Notes: generated by a model from the sequence alone, not told the origin. 64,000 nucleotides of DNA from an uncultured Lachnospiraceae bacterium (GCA_934294885.1 CAKRAK010000011.1:1-64000), one strand, 5' to 3'. Counted from the first letter of the stretch, positions 41,579-51,655 are shown. A program made the numbers and translations.

Positions 41579-44500
41579 ATAAAATCAAACGTTCCCTGAG
41601 AGTACTCCAGATTCTGATACTCTGCCTCTTCCTGTGCCACCTGACTACGGTAATCTACCACTACCGTCTGCTGTCTGCCATTGACTAACTGCTGACCTAA
41701 AATGTAATTTACATCAAAACGATTGGTTATAGCCGGTGTCGCTCCACGGGCAGGAACAATGAGCTGTACATTATTTGTCTTCAACAGCGCAAATATCGGC
41801 TCCCATATATAAATATCCTTTGCCGCACCAAAAGGATTATCAATGAAAATCACTTTTTTCAGTTCATTTGCCTCTGCCTCCGGTGCATACATCCCTGCAA
41901 TGTAATTGATAATGGAAACTAAAAACTGGATATAAATACCCTGAGATTGTCCCGTACTTCCTACGGCTTCTTCATATCGCAGATACCGGCTTTGCTCCTT
42001 CATACGCTCCCGCTTATAAAGCTTTAACCGGATTCCATTCATATCCGTAACCATTACGCTGAACATTTTTTTCAGCAGCAGGCGGTTTTTCATATACTTC
42101 ATTCTGTCATTATGATTATCAAACTGGTCGGCACCATTTACAACTTCATCAATATAATCTGACATCCGTTGTTTGATAAATTCATCCTTTACATATGGGA
42201 TGGTCAGGTTCACCATCTGAATCATCTCACCGTCTAACTGGATTCTGGATAGCTTTGGCAGTTTTTCCAGCTCCGTTCTAACGTCCTTGCACCGTTCGAT
42301 ACACTGGTTTTCAAAATTATTCTTAATTGCCTCCATATCCTCGATGCCCTGAAGTACCCGTTCTTTTTCCAACTCAATATAGGAAATCATTTCCCGGATA
42401 TTATCCAATAACGCCTTCGCATCTGCATACTGCTCCGGAATCTCAATATCATCCTTAATTGCATTAGACAATTCAAATGCCCCCATAGAAAAGAATGTGT
42501 TAGCCGTCTGGGTCTTATAATTTAACAGCTCCTGTTTGGCTCTGGTCAAATTCTTAACACTCTTATCATAAGATAACAGACTCTCCTCAAACAATTCCCG
42601 AAGCTCAGACTGTTCCTTCATTAATACATGGGCGTTGCTCATATCAAGACCTTCGTTTTCCACAATCCGCTTTATATCCTTATACAAATCAACCATGATA
42701 CGATGATTTTTCATGTACTGCTGATATGACTTCTGATGCTCTGCAAGCTCCTTTTTTAACTGTAGTAAAATTCTGTCTCCTTCTGCAATCGCCTGTATAG
42801 CTTCTTCTTTGGAAATCTTTTGTTCTGTCTCCAGTTGTTTTAACTCTGCCTCGGCAGCCTGGCCAAACCGTTCCACCAATGCCCCGGTTGCCTGTTCAAT
42901 CCTACCTTCTATACGGGTTGCTTCCTGTTCCTTCCTTTGTAATTCACTTCGAAGCTGCTCCGTTCTGACCCCAATCTGGGATAAATGCATGCTTAACCGG
43001 TTGATAAAATCTTCTTCCACGGGATGAAGCTCATTCTTTTCCCGAAGCGCTTCTAACCGGTCCAGGGAAATATTTCTCTTTTCAATAATTCGTAAGCCTC
43101 TTGCCATGCTCTCCTGCAATGTTGCAATGAGCTTTTTCTTATCCTCCAAAACAATGGTCTGCTGCTGCACCACTGCCTTTGCAGCCAGAAATTCCGCCCG
43201 TAATTTATCTTCATCCACATCCCCGGAATAAGACATTTTCTCTCCAATGGCAGGATCATAATATTCCTTATAAATCGTCTCCCATTCTGAAAGGACTTCA
43301 TTCATATAGTCTTCCATATGACGAAGCTGTCCGGACATATCTTCTACCTTCAGTTTTAAGGAATCCCGCTTGTCCATAGCATTCTTTACATCCGAATCCA
43401 GCCTTTTTTCCTGATTCTGATAGTAATCAAGCTGTTCCTTTAAGTCATCCACAAGTCCGCTTAAAGCCGAGATACCCGCTAACTTCAACTGCTCCTTTTG
43501 ATTTTCCTGTAATGCCTGCTCCCATGCCTTCCATTCTGCCTGTGACTTTTCAATTCTGCCCTCTAAATACTCGATATCCTCCTGTAAGGAATCTATATCA
43601 TGCCGGCTTTCTATCATTCTTTCCTTTAAGGTCTGAACCTCTTTTTCGGAATTTAAAAAGGCGTCATCCGTAAGTCTTGCGGTATAATCCAAATCCTCAT
43701 TATAAACGGTTTGCAATTCCAGCAGCCGTTCCAATTCCTCCTGCCTTTCCAGACGCTTCTTCTCCAGTCTGGTAGACTCCATTAACAAGACATCCTCATC
43801 AAGGAAACAATCCCTGCTCTTGGAAAGAATCAGTACTCCATCCGTTCTGTCCGGAATATAAGGAGACTCCAATACGTTCCGGTCAAAGACCGGTACCGCA
43901 TAACTGCCCAGATCCAACGTAGCAATCCTCTCATCCTCACAGACCAGCTCAAACTGACCGGTAACCACACCATAAGGAAGCAAAGGGAAGCGCTCCAATA
44001 ATTCCTCCCGATTTGTCTTAGGCAGTGCCGACAAATAATCCACACCGGAAAGAGCAAACTCACCATGCCTGCTTTCCAAATAGTCCTTAACCTTTGTGAT
44101 TTCCTCAGACTCCTCCAATATTCTGCCTTCTGCAACCTGAGCTAAATGCTTATCAAGTGCTGCCAGAACCGTCTTTAAATTTGCAATGGCCACCTGATTG
44201 GAAAAGGCACGCTCCTTAATCTGAGCATATAATTCTTCCGTCTGCTTTACACCATATACCTGAATCATCTTCTTAAGACGATCCTGATTATTGATATAGA
44301 GGGCATAATTTTCTCTGGCCTTTTCATAGGCAGCCTCTTCCTGCTTTAAAGCTTCCTGTTTTGTGAAAAGGGACTGTTCCTTTTCCTGCTTTGTGAAAAG
44401 GTCTGAAATGTATTCCTTAGAAGAAGCATCCTTCTTTTCCGTAATCTCTGCCTCTTCCTCCTGTAAGGAAGCCTGCAGATCCTTAAGGTCACTTAACACC

Positions 44501-46053
44501 AGAATGGAAATCTCTTTTCGAAGGGCGCCGATTTCCTCCATTCGTTTGTCATAATCCTTCTGAAGCTGTTCCTTATGACTTCTTGCAACAGCTAAGCTGA
44601 TTTCCCCTTCGGAAGCCACATGCTCCGCCATCTCTAATTCCTGCTGTAACCCCTTTAATTCAGTTTTTGCAAGCTCCGTTTTTTCTCTGATATCTCTTAA
44701 TTTTTCATCATCTAACTGTTTTTTGATATATGCATATTGATAAAGCAATGTCTGCTGGTCACTGTTTGCTCCCATCGCCGCATCAATCATTGCCTGATTT
44801 TCTTCCATTTGAGACTTGTCACTTAGAAAACGAAGATAATCATTCATGCTTTCCTTTAAATCAAGCTCCTTCTTTGCCGCATCCAGCTCCTGCTGTGCCT
44901 GATTAACATGACGACTTAAGGTTGCCATTTCGTCCTTAACTGCGGATAACTCATACCGATTCTTTAAGATTTTTAACCCTTCCAGCCTTTTACGCTCTGA
45001 CAAAAGGCGCTGTTCCAGATTCTCATTTTCTTCTTCCATCCGGGCAACGGTTTCCTCACCCTGATTGCTTAAATGCTCCCCTGTAACATATACATCAGAA
45101 AGAGTGTCAGACACCTTATCCTTTGTTTCATACAAAGTAAGGAATGAAGAAACCCTTCCCTCCAAAAGACCCATTAATTCCGTTTCCTTATCAAAATTGG
45201 CAATTTCACTCTTCTTCTTGGAAAGCTCTACTAATTTGTCCTTAATATCCAACAGCGTTTTTGCCATGTCTTCATTTACGTCATTTTGTTCTGTCTTAAC
45301 CAAAAATGCTTTCTCTATAATCTCTTCGATCAATAAGTCCTCAACAACCTTACGGGTTGTCTTATAATGAGTTTCAAAATAAGTTCTGACATGTCCCTCG
45401 GTTTTATTAATTCCACGGATAATTTCCCACTGACTTTCATATAAACCGTACCGGCTGATAAATCTCTGGTACTCGCCCTTTCGTTCAAAAACATAAACCT
45501 TAATGTTCAGATTTTTGTGGGACAGGTCCCGCAAATAATTCTTAAGTCCCGTATAGGTAATCCGTTCCTTTTGATTTTGCAAAGGAAGATTGATAATATC
45601 GTTTTCATTATAATCCCGATAAAAAATACAGTAATTAAAATACTCAATGGATGCATTCTCTTTACCGGTATCTTTGCCTTGTGCCTCGGTTCCCTCTATC
45701 GCCAGCTGCCCCTCTGTATCACTGTCCTTAGCCTTTCTGGCACAAAAGCCTGTGGTCATGTAGCGATAGCCTTCCCTGATATCCTTATCATCTAACTTCC
45801 ACTCCACAAGGGAATGAATGGTAGTATTGCCACCTCCGGTACGAAACAGTTTTTCTACCGGCTGCTTTTCGTCCAGGGTACAATTGGGAATCAGATTCTG
45901 GAGCAGCAAAAGCATTAATATACTTTTACCGCCACCATTTGCAAGATCATACAACGTATTCTTTCCATACATACGCATAGAAAAATCATCATAGCTCTGG
46001 GTTCCAAAATTATATTTTACATTATTCACACGAATTCGATTTATGTTCGGCAT
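41575..46053 (-). CDS. jetC: Wadjet-type SMC ATPase JetC (MksB/MukB-like)
   Basis: 1492 residues, the size and layout of JetC/MukB ATPases. The Walker A is in LYDLANGGGKSILML (about residues 34-49). Two very long Glu/Lys/Leu coiled-coil arms follow, with a hinge near the middle (about 620-720). The C-terminal head has a signature-like GSTGQSQGIYIQFL and a Walker B KVIFIDNPFGAAKD, then PARGATPAI. It forms the motor of a DNA-extruding complex that recognises plasmid DNA. AGAGGA six bases before MPNINRI sets the start. The C-terminus is bounded by the copy 3 hairpin, and no jetD follows. Confidence 0.88.
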   Translation of the reverse strand: MPNINRIRVNNVKYNFGTQSYDDFSMRMYGKNTLYDLANGGGKSILMLLLLQNLIPNCTLDEKQPVEKLFRTGGGNTTIHSLVEWKLDDKDIREGYRYMTTGFCARKAKDSDTEGQLAIEGTEAQGKDTGKENASIEYFNYCIFYRDYNENDIINLPLQNQKERITYTGLKNYLRDLSHKNLNIKVYVFERKGEYQRFISRYGLYESQWEIIRGINKTEGHVRTYFETHYKTTRKVVEDLLIEEIIEKAFLVKTEQNDVNEDMAKTLLDIKDKLVELSKKKSEIANFDKETELMGLLEGRVSSFLTLYETKDKVSDTLSDVYVTGEHLSNQGEETVARMEEENENLEQRLLSERKRLEGLKILKNRYELSAVKDEMATLSRHVNQAQQELDAAKKELDLKESMNDYLRFLSDKSQMEENQAMIDAAMGANSDQQTLLYQYAYIKKQLDDEKLRDIREKTELAKTELKGLQQELEMAEHVASEGEISLAVARSHKEQLQKDYDKRMEEIGALRKEISILVLSDLKDLQASLQEEEAEITEKKDASSKEYISDLFTKQEKEQSLFTKQEALKQEEAAYEKARENYALYINNQDRLKKMIQVYGVKQTEELYAQIKERAFSNQVAIANLKTVLAALDKHLAQVAEGRILEESEEITKVKDYLESRHGEFALSGVDYLSALPKTNREELLERFPLLPYGVVTGQFELVCEDERIATLDLGSYAVPVFDRNVLESPYIPDRTDGVLILSKSRDCFLDEDVLLMESTRLEKKRLERQEELERLLELQTVYNEDLDYTARLTDDAFLNSEKEVQTLKERMIESRHDIDSLQEDIEYLEGRIEKSQAEWKAWEQALQENQKEQLKLAGISALSGLVDDLKEQLDYYQNQEKRLDSDVKNAMDKRDSLKLKVEDMSGQLRHMEDYMNEVLSEWETIYKEYYDPAIGEKMSYSGDVDEDKLRAEFLAAKAVVQQQTIVLEDKKKLIATLQESMARGLRIIEKRNISLDRLEALREKNELHPVEEDFINRLSMHLSQIGVRTEQLRSELQRKEQEATRIEGRIEQATGALVERFGQAAEAELKQLETEQKISKEEAIQAIAEGDRILLQLKKELAEHQKSYQQYMKNHRIMVDLYKDIKRIVENEGLDMSNAHVLMKEQSELRELFEESLLSYDKSVKNLTRAKQELLNYKTQTANTFFSMGAFELSNAIKDDIEIPEQYADAKALLDNIREMISYIELEKERVLQGIEDMEAIKNNFENQCIERCKDVRTELEKLPKLSRIQLDGEMIQMVNLTIPYVKDEFIKQRMSDYIDEVVNGADQFDNHNDRMKYMKNRLLLKKMFSVMVTDMNGIRLKLYKRERMKEQSRYLRYEEAVGSTGQSQGIYIQFLVSIINYIAGMYAPEAEANELKKVIFIDNPFGAAKDIYIWEPIFALLKTNNVQLIVPARGATPAITNRFDVNYILGQQLVNGRQQTVVVDYRSQVAQEEAEYQNLEYSQGTFDFI

Positions 46054-46090
46054 GTTATTTCCTCTTCTATCTCTTTTTCGGGAGATTTCC

Positions 46091-46813
46091 TCACTCAACA
46101 GTTTCTGACGGGTTGACACTTCTTGACAAAGCGTCATATATCTCACCCCGGTAATCCTCAAAATAATGCTCCACAATTGCCTTAAACCGGTCTGTTGGAT
46201 AATACCGGCGATTCATTTCTATAAATAAATTCTGTTCTACCAGAAAATTAAAGGTCACCTTCGTAATACCTGCCTTGGATGCTTTAGATGCCCGAATCTC
46301 ATCCTGTTCTCCGGTAGCGGTAGGAAGCTCATCCCATGTCAGTGCCACTGCCTGAAAGCTGTCCTGCGTCTGCTCTTCCATATCGTACACCGCAATATCC
46401 TTTGAGAAAACAGACAACGCCTTTGTCACATCCTCGATTACATCCTCTAATTTGACGTATTCCTTAAACTGATAAGATGCAGAATCGGAATAAAACATCA
46501 AAAGCACTTCGTACATAATAAAATAACACAAATAAAGCTCTCTGTTCAGACGAAGACCCATAAGCTTCTTTAATTCCTCATTGGTGTAACCAAATATCCG
46601 GTTACCCTCCCCGGAACAGACAAATAAACTTTCCTTATATTCGTAAATATTCAGATTCAACTTGTCCAGCATCGTCATAACAATTTCATAAATCTCTGCA
46701 TTACCGTAATAGTCATCATACAAAGCTCCGTTAGCGCCTCCCCGGGAAATCTCCTCCCCCGTAATCAGCTTTCCATATATATCCATTGCCTTTTCCAGAT
46801 TCTTCATATCCAT
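46091..46813 (-). CDS. jetB: Wadjet component JetB (MksE-like, DUF6063-type)
   Basis: 240 residues, all-helical with a winged-helix-like C-terminus (FLVEQNLFIEMNRRYYPTDRFKAIVEHYFEDY). It lies between JetA and JetC as the kite-like subunit MksE does in Mks/Wadjet operons. The N-terminal half includes YGKLITGEEISRGGANGALYDDYYGNAEIYEIVMTMLDKLNL. GAGG eight bases before the ATG. The call depends partly on operon position and partly on recalled DUF6063 similarity. Confidence 0.78.
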   Translation of the reverse strand: MDMKNLEKAMDIYGKLITGEEISRGGANGALYDDYYGNAEIYEIVMTMLDKLNLNIYEYKESLFVCSGEGNRIFGYTNEELKKLMGLRLNRELYLCYFIMYEVLLMFYSDSASYQFKEYVKLEDVIEDVTKALSVFSKDIAVYDMEEQTQDSFQAVALTWDELPTATGEQDEIRASKASKAGITKVTFNFLVEQNLFIEMNRRYYPTDRFKAIVEHYFEDYRGEIYDALSRSVNPSETVE

Positions 46814-46823
46814 ATTGGCATCC

Positions 46824-48374
46824 TCACATTTTCTCCATCTTAAACTGCATATCCGTCATTGTAAAACTTTCATCCTTCCCTTCTCCAAAACGCAAATATT
46901 GTTCCGGACAAAAGGAAATCGTAAAGGCGATATCCCCGTATTGTTCCTGTTTATCCACAGACATTTCTTCCATAACAAGACCTTCTAAAAAGGTATCCTG
47001 CTTGTCCTGCATCGTCTTTATCTCATACCGGCTCTTTTGCGCCAAATGAACCAAAAAGGAATACACATCACCGTTCTTATAGATATCTTTTCCGAATTTG
47101 ATTTCATAAATCGCCATTAATTCCTTTAAGGTTGTCTCCCCGTGCTTCCAAAGCTGCTCTAACAGTTCCTCAAACAGCTTTCCGAAATTATTGGAAATCC
47201 GGGAATCCTCAACCTCGTCCTGAAATATGTAATCTGCATCCACATTTCGTTTTTCTATCTTCTCACTGTAATCCTGCTGATCCAATTTGCTTTCCAGCAT
47301 CCGGTCAACAGATTCTACCGCAAAGCTTTTCTGAAGCTTTGGCATAAACAAGGGTTCCAGCAAAACCGACAACTTGGACGGTGCATTTTCATCCATTGTT
47401 TTTTTAAGAGCATCCCGAAACTGAAATACCGGTCGCAGCTTCCGCAGCTTTCCCCGATGAATCATTTCATCTGCAACACTTTGTAATTCAATGGTTTCCT
47501 GAATCAGCTCCCCATGACGGATTATGGTTTTCTTAAGCTCCGTATCCAGCTTATGAATCTCTCCGAGCATACCGCGATTGGTTCCCATCTCCTCTGATGT
47601 AACGTTCCCTGCCTTTGCATATGCCTTATCAATCAATGCCCGGTTTTTCTCGAATAATTTGGATTCCTCTTCAAACCATTTTGCCACGGTTGCCATGTAA
47701 TCCTCACTGGCCTTTGCTCCGGAAAACACATCATAGCTTAACAGATCCAACACTTCTTTTTTTTGCAGCATCAGTTTGTTTACTTCATTATTAATACGCT
47801 TTACCACTTCGATTCCACCGGCAAAATTTTCAGACCGTATCATCTTTTCCAGCAAAAGCTGTTGAACGGAAATGTTACTCTCATCTTTAATTTCCTTTGT
47901 ATCCAGATAAAACTCAATTCCCTCTGTGGTTACATGATACAGTATGGTGCCATCTACAATTCTGCTGTCAATCAGCTTTACTCTGGCGGTCTGCTTTTTT
48001 CGAAGCTCCGGATCAAAATAACGGAAGGTAAATGCCTTACCATCATTTTTTATCTTATCAAATATATAACCGATTAATTCTTTTTCTTCCTCCGGTTCTA
48101 TCTCCAACCGAAATTCCCGACGAAGGAGTTCTGACAAAAATTTCTCATACTGGGGATATGTAATCTCACTTTCATGAAAATTGTTTTCATTGATAAAAAA
48201 GCGCAAACTGGCCATGGTAATATATCCCATGTCCAGATCCCCATACTTTCCTTCCTTGTACTGTGCAAAGGTAGTCTCGCACAACACAAAGAAAGGATAA
48301 TATTTTTTTAAATTCAACATTCTGTCCTTATGCTCACTTAGAATATCGTGAATCATAATGTATTTCTCTGCCAT
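46824..48374 (-). CDS. jetA: Wadjet component JetA (kleisin-like, DUF5716-type)
   Basis: 516 residues, helix-rich, matching the DUF5716 JetA family in recalled features: YIMIHDILSEHKDRMLNLKKYYPFF, TMASLRFFINENNFHESEIT, FRYFDPELRKKQTARVKLID, and a C-terminal LFEELLEQLWKHGETTLKELMAIYEIKFGKDIY. The kleisin-like subunit bridges the JetC heads and JetB. GGAAG five bases before the ATG defines the start. It is the first gene of the operon; the stop lies 10 bp before the JetB start. Confidence 0.82.
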   Translation of the reverse strand: MAEKYIMIHDILSEHKDRMLNLKKYYPFFVLCETTFAQYKEGKYGDLDMGYITMASLRFFINENNFHESEITYPQYEKFLSELLRREFRLEIEPEEEKELIGYIFDKIKNDGKAFTFRYFDPELRKKQTARVKLIDSRIVDGTILYHVTTEGIEFYLDTKEIKDESNISVQQLLLEKMIRSENFAGGIEVVKRINNEVNKLMLQKKEVLDLLSYDVFSGAKASEDYMATVAKWFEEESKLFEKNRALIDKAYAKAGNVTSEEMGTNRGMLGEIHKLDTELKKTIIRHGELIQETIELQSVADEMIHRGKLRKLRPVFQFRDALKKTMDENAPSKLSVLLEPLFMPKLQKSFAVESVDRMLESKLDQQDYSEKIEKRNVDADYIFQDEVEDSRISNNFGKLFEELLEQLWKHGETTLKELMAIYEIKFGKDIYKNGDVYSFLVHLAQKSRYEIKTMQDKQDTFLEGLVMEEMSVDKQEQYGDIAFTISFCPEQYLRFGEGKDESFTMTDMQFKMEKM

Positions 48375-48407
48375 AACTTCTTCCTTCCGGGGGAAAGGAT
48401 CAGACAC

Positions 48408-48462
48408 TTTCCCACAAGAGGTCAGACACCTTACAAAAAAGTATCTGACCCCTATTCTGCAC
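48408..48462. repeat. Triple GTCAGACAC repeats between trxA and jetA
   Basis: Three copies of a G-TCAGACAC motif (one of them inverted as GTATCTGACCCC) occur in about 50 bp. One pair can form GGTCAGATAC/GTGTCTGACC, the outer pair an alternative hairpin. It may serve as terminator of the thioredoxin gene or as a switch ahead of the Jet operon. A related inverted repeat occurs at 55229-55270. Confidence 0.6.
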
Positions 48463-48475
48463 TCTCAAAAGTGCA

Positions 48476-48781
48476 TTACCATAATTTTTCAATTTCTGAT
48501 TTGGACTGTGCACCAATGGTCTGATTGGCAACCGCTCCGTCCTTAAATACAACTAATGTAGGAATACTCATTACCTTGTACATCTGGGCAAGACCCATAT
48601 CTTCATCAACGTTAACCTTACAAACCTTAATCTCCGGATGATCCTTGGCAATCTCCTCAACAATCGGTCCCATCATTTTACAAGGTCCGCACCATGGTGC
48701 CCAAAAATCTACCAAAACAGGAGTTTTTGCCTGAAGCACTTCCTGTTCAAATGTATCTGATGTCACATTCACTACTTCCAT
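48476..48781 (-). CDS. trxA: Thioredoxin
   Basis: 101 residues with the classic fold: VLVDFWAPWCGPCKMMGPIVEEIA (redox-active WCGPC), KVNVDEDMGLAQMYKVMSIPTLVVFKDG with the cis-proline at IPT, and the final helix truncated to KSEIEKLW. The family reduces protein disulfides and is recycled by thioredoxin reductase. AGGAGG six bases before MEVVNVT defines the start. It sits alone between the CpXC gene and the Wadjet-like operon. Confidence 0.97.
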   Translation of the reverse strand: MEVVNVTSDTFEQEVLQAKTPVLVDFWAPWCGPCKMMGPIVEEIAKDHPEIKVCKVNVDEDMGLAQMYKVMSIPTLVVFKDGAVANQTIGAQSKSEIEKLW

Positions 48782-48899
48782 CTTTTTCCTCCTAAACAAT
48801 TTCTCATTAGTATCTTACGTTTTTAATAATTTATACACGGATTCACTCTTTAGCAGGTGTCTATAAAACGATACAGGTTACTAAGGGTTTTACAATTAC

Positions 48900-49631
48900 C
48901 TATGACTCTTTATAAAGAGTGGTTACATCCACACGCTCATCTGTTGTGTTGGTTTCCATGTATGCTTTCACAACCTTGGTTGCCCAGGCTGCATTAATCA
49001 TATTAATACCATCGATTGTATTTTCCTCCATCAGGTCATGGAATTTCTCTTTGATTTCATTATACTGATCCATGTTAAAATTCAGGATAACAGGCTTCGT
49101 ATCCTTAAACCGAACAAGGAAACAATACTGTCCCGGTGTTTTCGTCTTAGAGAACACAAAATCCACAATCTCGCTTTTGATATTCAGACCTTCCGTTATA
49201 TAAGGCATACAAGACACCTTCATAATCTCAACTACACGGTCATCAATATTTTCGTCAAAGATAATAATCTTTTCCTTTAACTGTGTATCGGTACGAACAA
49301 CACGCATGCGATAATCATTTCTTGCCAGACGCAATGCTCTGTCTGTTTTCAGACGTTCATTATAATTCTGAATGATTGCCATGTGTTCCTTGGTCATTCC
49401 AGGATATGTCCAGATCATGTAATGCTGATCCATGTCATTATAGGTACAATCATATCCGAGAGGCATACCAAAATTACACTTTCTGCAATATACGGTAAAT
49501 AACCGGTCATTTAAAATCTTAGTTTTATATACCTCATCATAGGGAATTTCTATCTCCGGTTTAATTTTAAACATAATAGACTTTCCACAGTTTGGACAGT
49601 CAAAATATTTTACAATACTCTTTGCAGACAT
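48900..49631 (-). CDS. CpXC-domain protein
   Basis: 243 residues. The N-terminus carries the CpXC zinc-binding pattern: YFDCPNCGKSIMFKI and FTVYCRKCNFGMPLGYDCTYND. After that the sequence is polar and globular, with VCSCMPY-like cysteines and an ordered C-terminal half. These proteins are widespread in Clostridia and uncharacterised; the domain suggests metal-dependent nucleic-acid or protein binding. GGAGG precedes the ATG. A family A hairpin follows the promoter side, between it and pyk. Confidence 0.85.
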   Translation of the reverse strand: MSAKSIVKYFDCPNCGKSIMFKIKPEIEIPYDEVYKTKILNDRLFTVYCRKCNFGMPLGYDCTYNDMDQHYMIWTYPGMTKEHMAIIQNYNERLKTDRALRLARNDYRMRVVRTDTQLKEKIIIFDENIDDRVVEIMKVSCMPYITEGLNIKSEIVDFVFSKTKTPGQYCFLVRFKDTKPVILNFNMDQYNEIKEKFHDLMEENTIDGINMINAAWATKVVKAYMETNTTDERVDVTTLYKES

Positions 49632-49678
49632 ATTTTCCTCCTTACGTATTTCCTTCTTACTTAAATATTAGCAGATAA

Positions 49679-49882
49679 TTGCGAAACGCTTTATATCTTT
49701 TTTACTTGTGCAAAATTAATATAGATATATCGCAGGCACGCTTGCGCTTCATCCACACACAGCGGTACTAAACTCGGAATACGCTAACGCTCTTCCTCGT
49801 TAAGTACCGGTGTGCTACAAGAGCCTGCTTATATATCATATTAATTTTGCACAATTGATATAGGTTATCGAGCGTTTCGCAA
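49679..49882. repeat. Family A nested-hairpin element, copy 4 (opposite orientation)
   Basis: Terminal repeats TTGCGAAACGCT/AGCGTTTCGCAA (12 bp perfect) enclose TTGTGCAAAATTAATAT arms and the core, here read in the opposite direction. An imperfect direct repeat of about 24-31 bp (TTCCTTCTTAC ... TTAAATATTAG) lies on both sides, at 49641-49671 and 49890-49919; the right copy is the pyk 3' end. Confidence 0.95.
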
Positions 49883-49915
49883 ACACCCGTTCCTTCTTAC
49901 GTACTTTCTTAAATA

Positions 49916-51655
49916 TTAGTTAGATGATACGATTCCTTTTTCAGCATCCATAGTTACAACAGCTCCTGACTTAAGGATGTCGGTGGCATTGGCAGCACCT
50001 AAGATGACCGGAATATCCAGACTCAAGCCAACAATGCCTGCGTGGGTATTATGTCCCTCCGCTTCAACGATAATGCCGGATGCCTGACGAAGCTCGTCTA
50101 TAATATCATTACTTGTCTCAGGAATAACTACAATATCCCCTTCCTTAAAGTTCTCTATAATCTCAACCTCATCCTTACCCACACAAAGACTTGCAGTTGA
50201 TTTTCTCTTATTCACACCGCGGCCCTTCACAAGAATGTGTCCGACTACGTGAACCTTGATCAGATTGGTTGTTCCGGAAACGCCCAATGGAACACCGGCA
50301 GTAATAACCGTAATCTCACCCTGCTTTACATAGCCTTTCTTTTCCGCATTCGAAATAGCATGTTCAAACAGATCATCCGTATTATTCTGCATCTCTACCA
50401 TTAACGGAAGAACACCCCATGAAAGATTCAATTGACGCCATACATTTTCATACGGAGTACAACCAATAATCGGACAGGCTGGACGATACTTGGAAATCAT
50501 TCTTGCAGTGGTTCCGGATTTGGTTACGGTAACGATAGCTGTTGCATTCAAATCCATAGCAGTTGTACAGGTTGCATGAGCAATAGCATTTGTGATGTCC
50601 GGGTTCACCAGACTTTCTCTGTTATTAAAACTTTTTACCAGATCAATATCTGCCTCTGTCCGTTCCGTAATACGAACCATTGTTTTCAATGCTTCTACCG
50701 GATATAAGCCTGCAGCAGTTTCTCCGGAAAGCATGATGGCAGATGTTCCATCATAAATCGCATTTGCCACATCTGTTGCCTCTGCTCTGGTTGGACGTGG
50801 ATTCTTCATCATGGAATCCAGCATCTGTGTTGCTGTTATTACAATCTTTTCGGCATTATAAACCTTTTTAATGATCATTTTCTGAATTGCCGGAACATCC
50901 TCAAAAGGAATCTCAACACCCATATCTCCACGGGCGATCATGACACCATCCGAAACACGGATAATCTCGTCAATATTTTCAACACCCTGCATATTTTCAA
51001 TCTTTGCAATAATATTAATAAAATTGCAGTTGTGACTGCTTAAAATATCACGAATCTCCAAAATATCCTCAGCAGTTCTTACAAAAGAAGCGGCAATAAA
51101 ATCAAAACCCTGCTCAATACCAAAGATAATGTCGTCCTTATCCTTCTCGCTTACATACGGCATAGACAAATGAACATTGGGAACATTGACACCCTTATGA
51201 TTAGAAACCGGTCCGCCATTCTCAACCGTACATACGATATCCGTTTCCGTTACCGCTGTAACTCTCATGGAAATTAAACCATCATCTATCAAAATACGAT
51301 CTCCTGCAGTTACATCCTTCACAAGATTTGCATAGGAAATGGAAACCTGCTTCTCGTCTCCTTCCACCTCTCTTGTTGTAAGGGTAAACTCCTGACCGTT
51401 CTTTAATTCAACCTTACCGGTCTTAAAATCCTTTACCCGGATTTCCGGTCCCTTTGTATCTAATAACGCTGCAATTGGTAATCCCAATTCCTTACGAAGC
51501 TTCTTCACACGATTCAGATTCTTTTCATGCTGAGCGTGGTCTCCATGGGAAAAATTAAATCTGGCAACATTCATACCTTCCTTCATCAGCTCTCTTAAGA
51601 CATTATCATTCTCTGTTGCCGGTCCTAATGTACAAATTATTTTTGTTTTGCGCAT
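49916..51655 (-). CDS. pyk: Pyruvate kinase with C-terminal PEP-utiliser domain
   Basis: 579 residues. The N-terminal 470 residues are a complete pyruvate kinase: KIICTLGPATEN, NVARFNFSHGDHAQHEKNL, ALLDTKGPEIRV, and the catalytic IIAKIENMQGVENIDEII ... VMIARGDMGVEIPFEDVPAIQK with CTATQMLDSMMKNPRPTRAE. The extra ~100 residues (IVEAEGHNTHAGIVGLSLDIPVILGA) are the mobile PEP-utiliser domain found in Bacillus and clostridial enzymes. It makes ATP and pyruvate from PEP. A promoter lies at 51731-51759, with the ribosome site GAGG ten bases before the ATG. Confidence 0.97.
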   Translation of the reverse strand: MRKTKIICTLGPATENDNVLRELMKEGMNVARFNFSHGDHAQHEKNLNRVKKLRKELGLPIAALLDTKGPEIRVKDFKTGKVELKNGQEFTLTTREVEGDEKQVSISYANLVKDVTAGDRILIDDGLISMRVTAVTETDIVCTVENGGPVSNHKGVNVPNVHLSMPYVSEKDKDDIIFGIEQGFDFIAASFVRTAEDILEIRDILSSHNCNFINIIAKIENMQGVENIDEIIRVSDGVMIARGDMGVEIPFEDVPAIQKMIIKKVYNAEKIVITATQMLDSMMKNPRPTRAEATDVANAIYDGTSAIMLSGETAAGLYPVEALKTMVRITERTEADIDLVKSFNNRESLVNPDITNAIAHATCTTAMDLNATAIVTVTKSGTTARMISKYRPACPIIGCTPYENVWRQLNLSWGVLPLMVEMQNNTDDLFEHAISNAEKKGYVKQGEITVITAGVPLGVSGTTNLIKVHVVGHILVKGRGVNKRKSTASLCVGKDEVEIIENFKEGDIVVIPETSNDIIDELRQASGIIVEAEGHNTHAGIVGLSLDIPVILGAANATDILKSGAVVTMDAEKGIVSSN

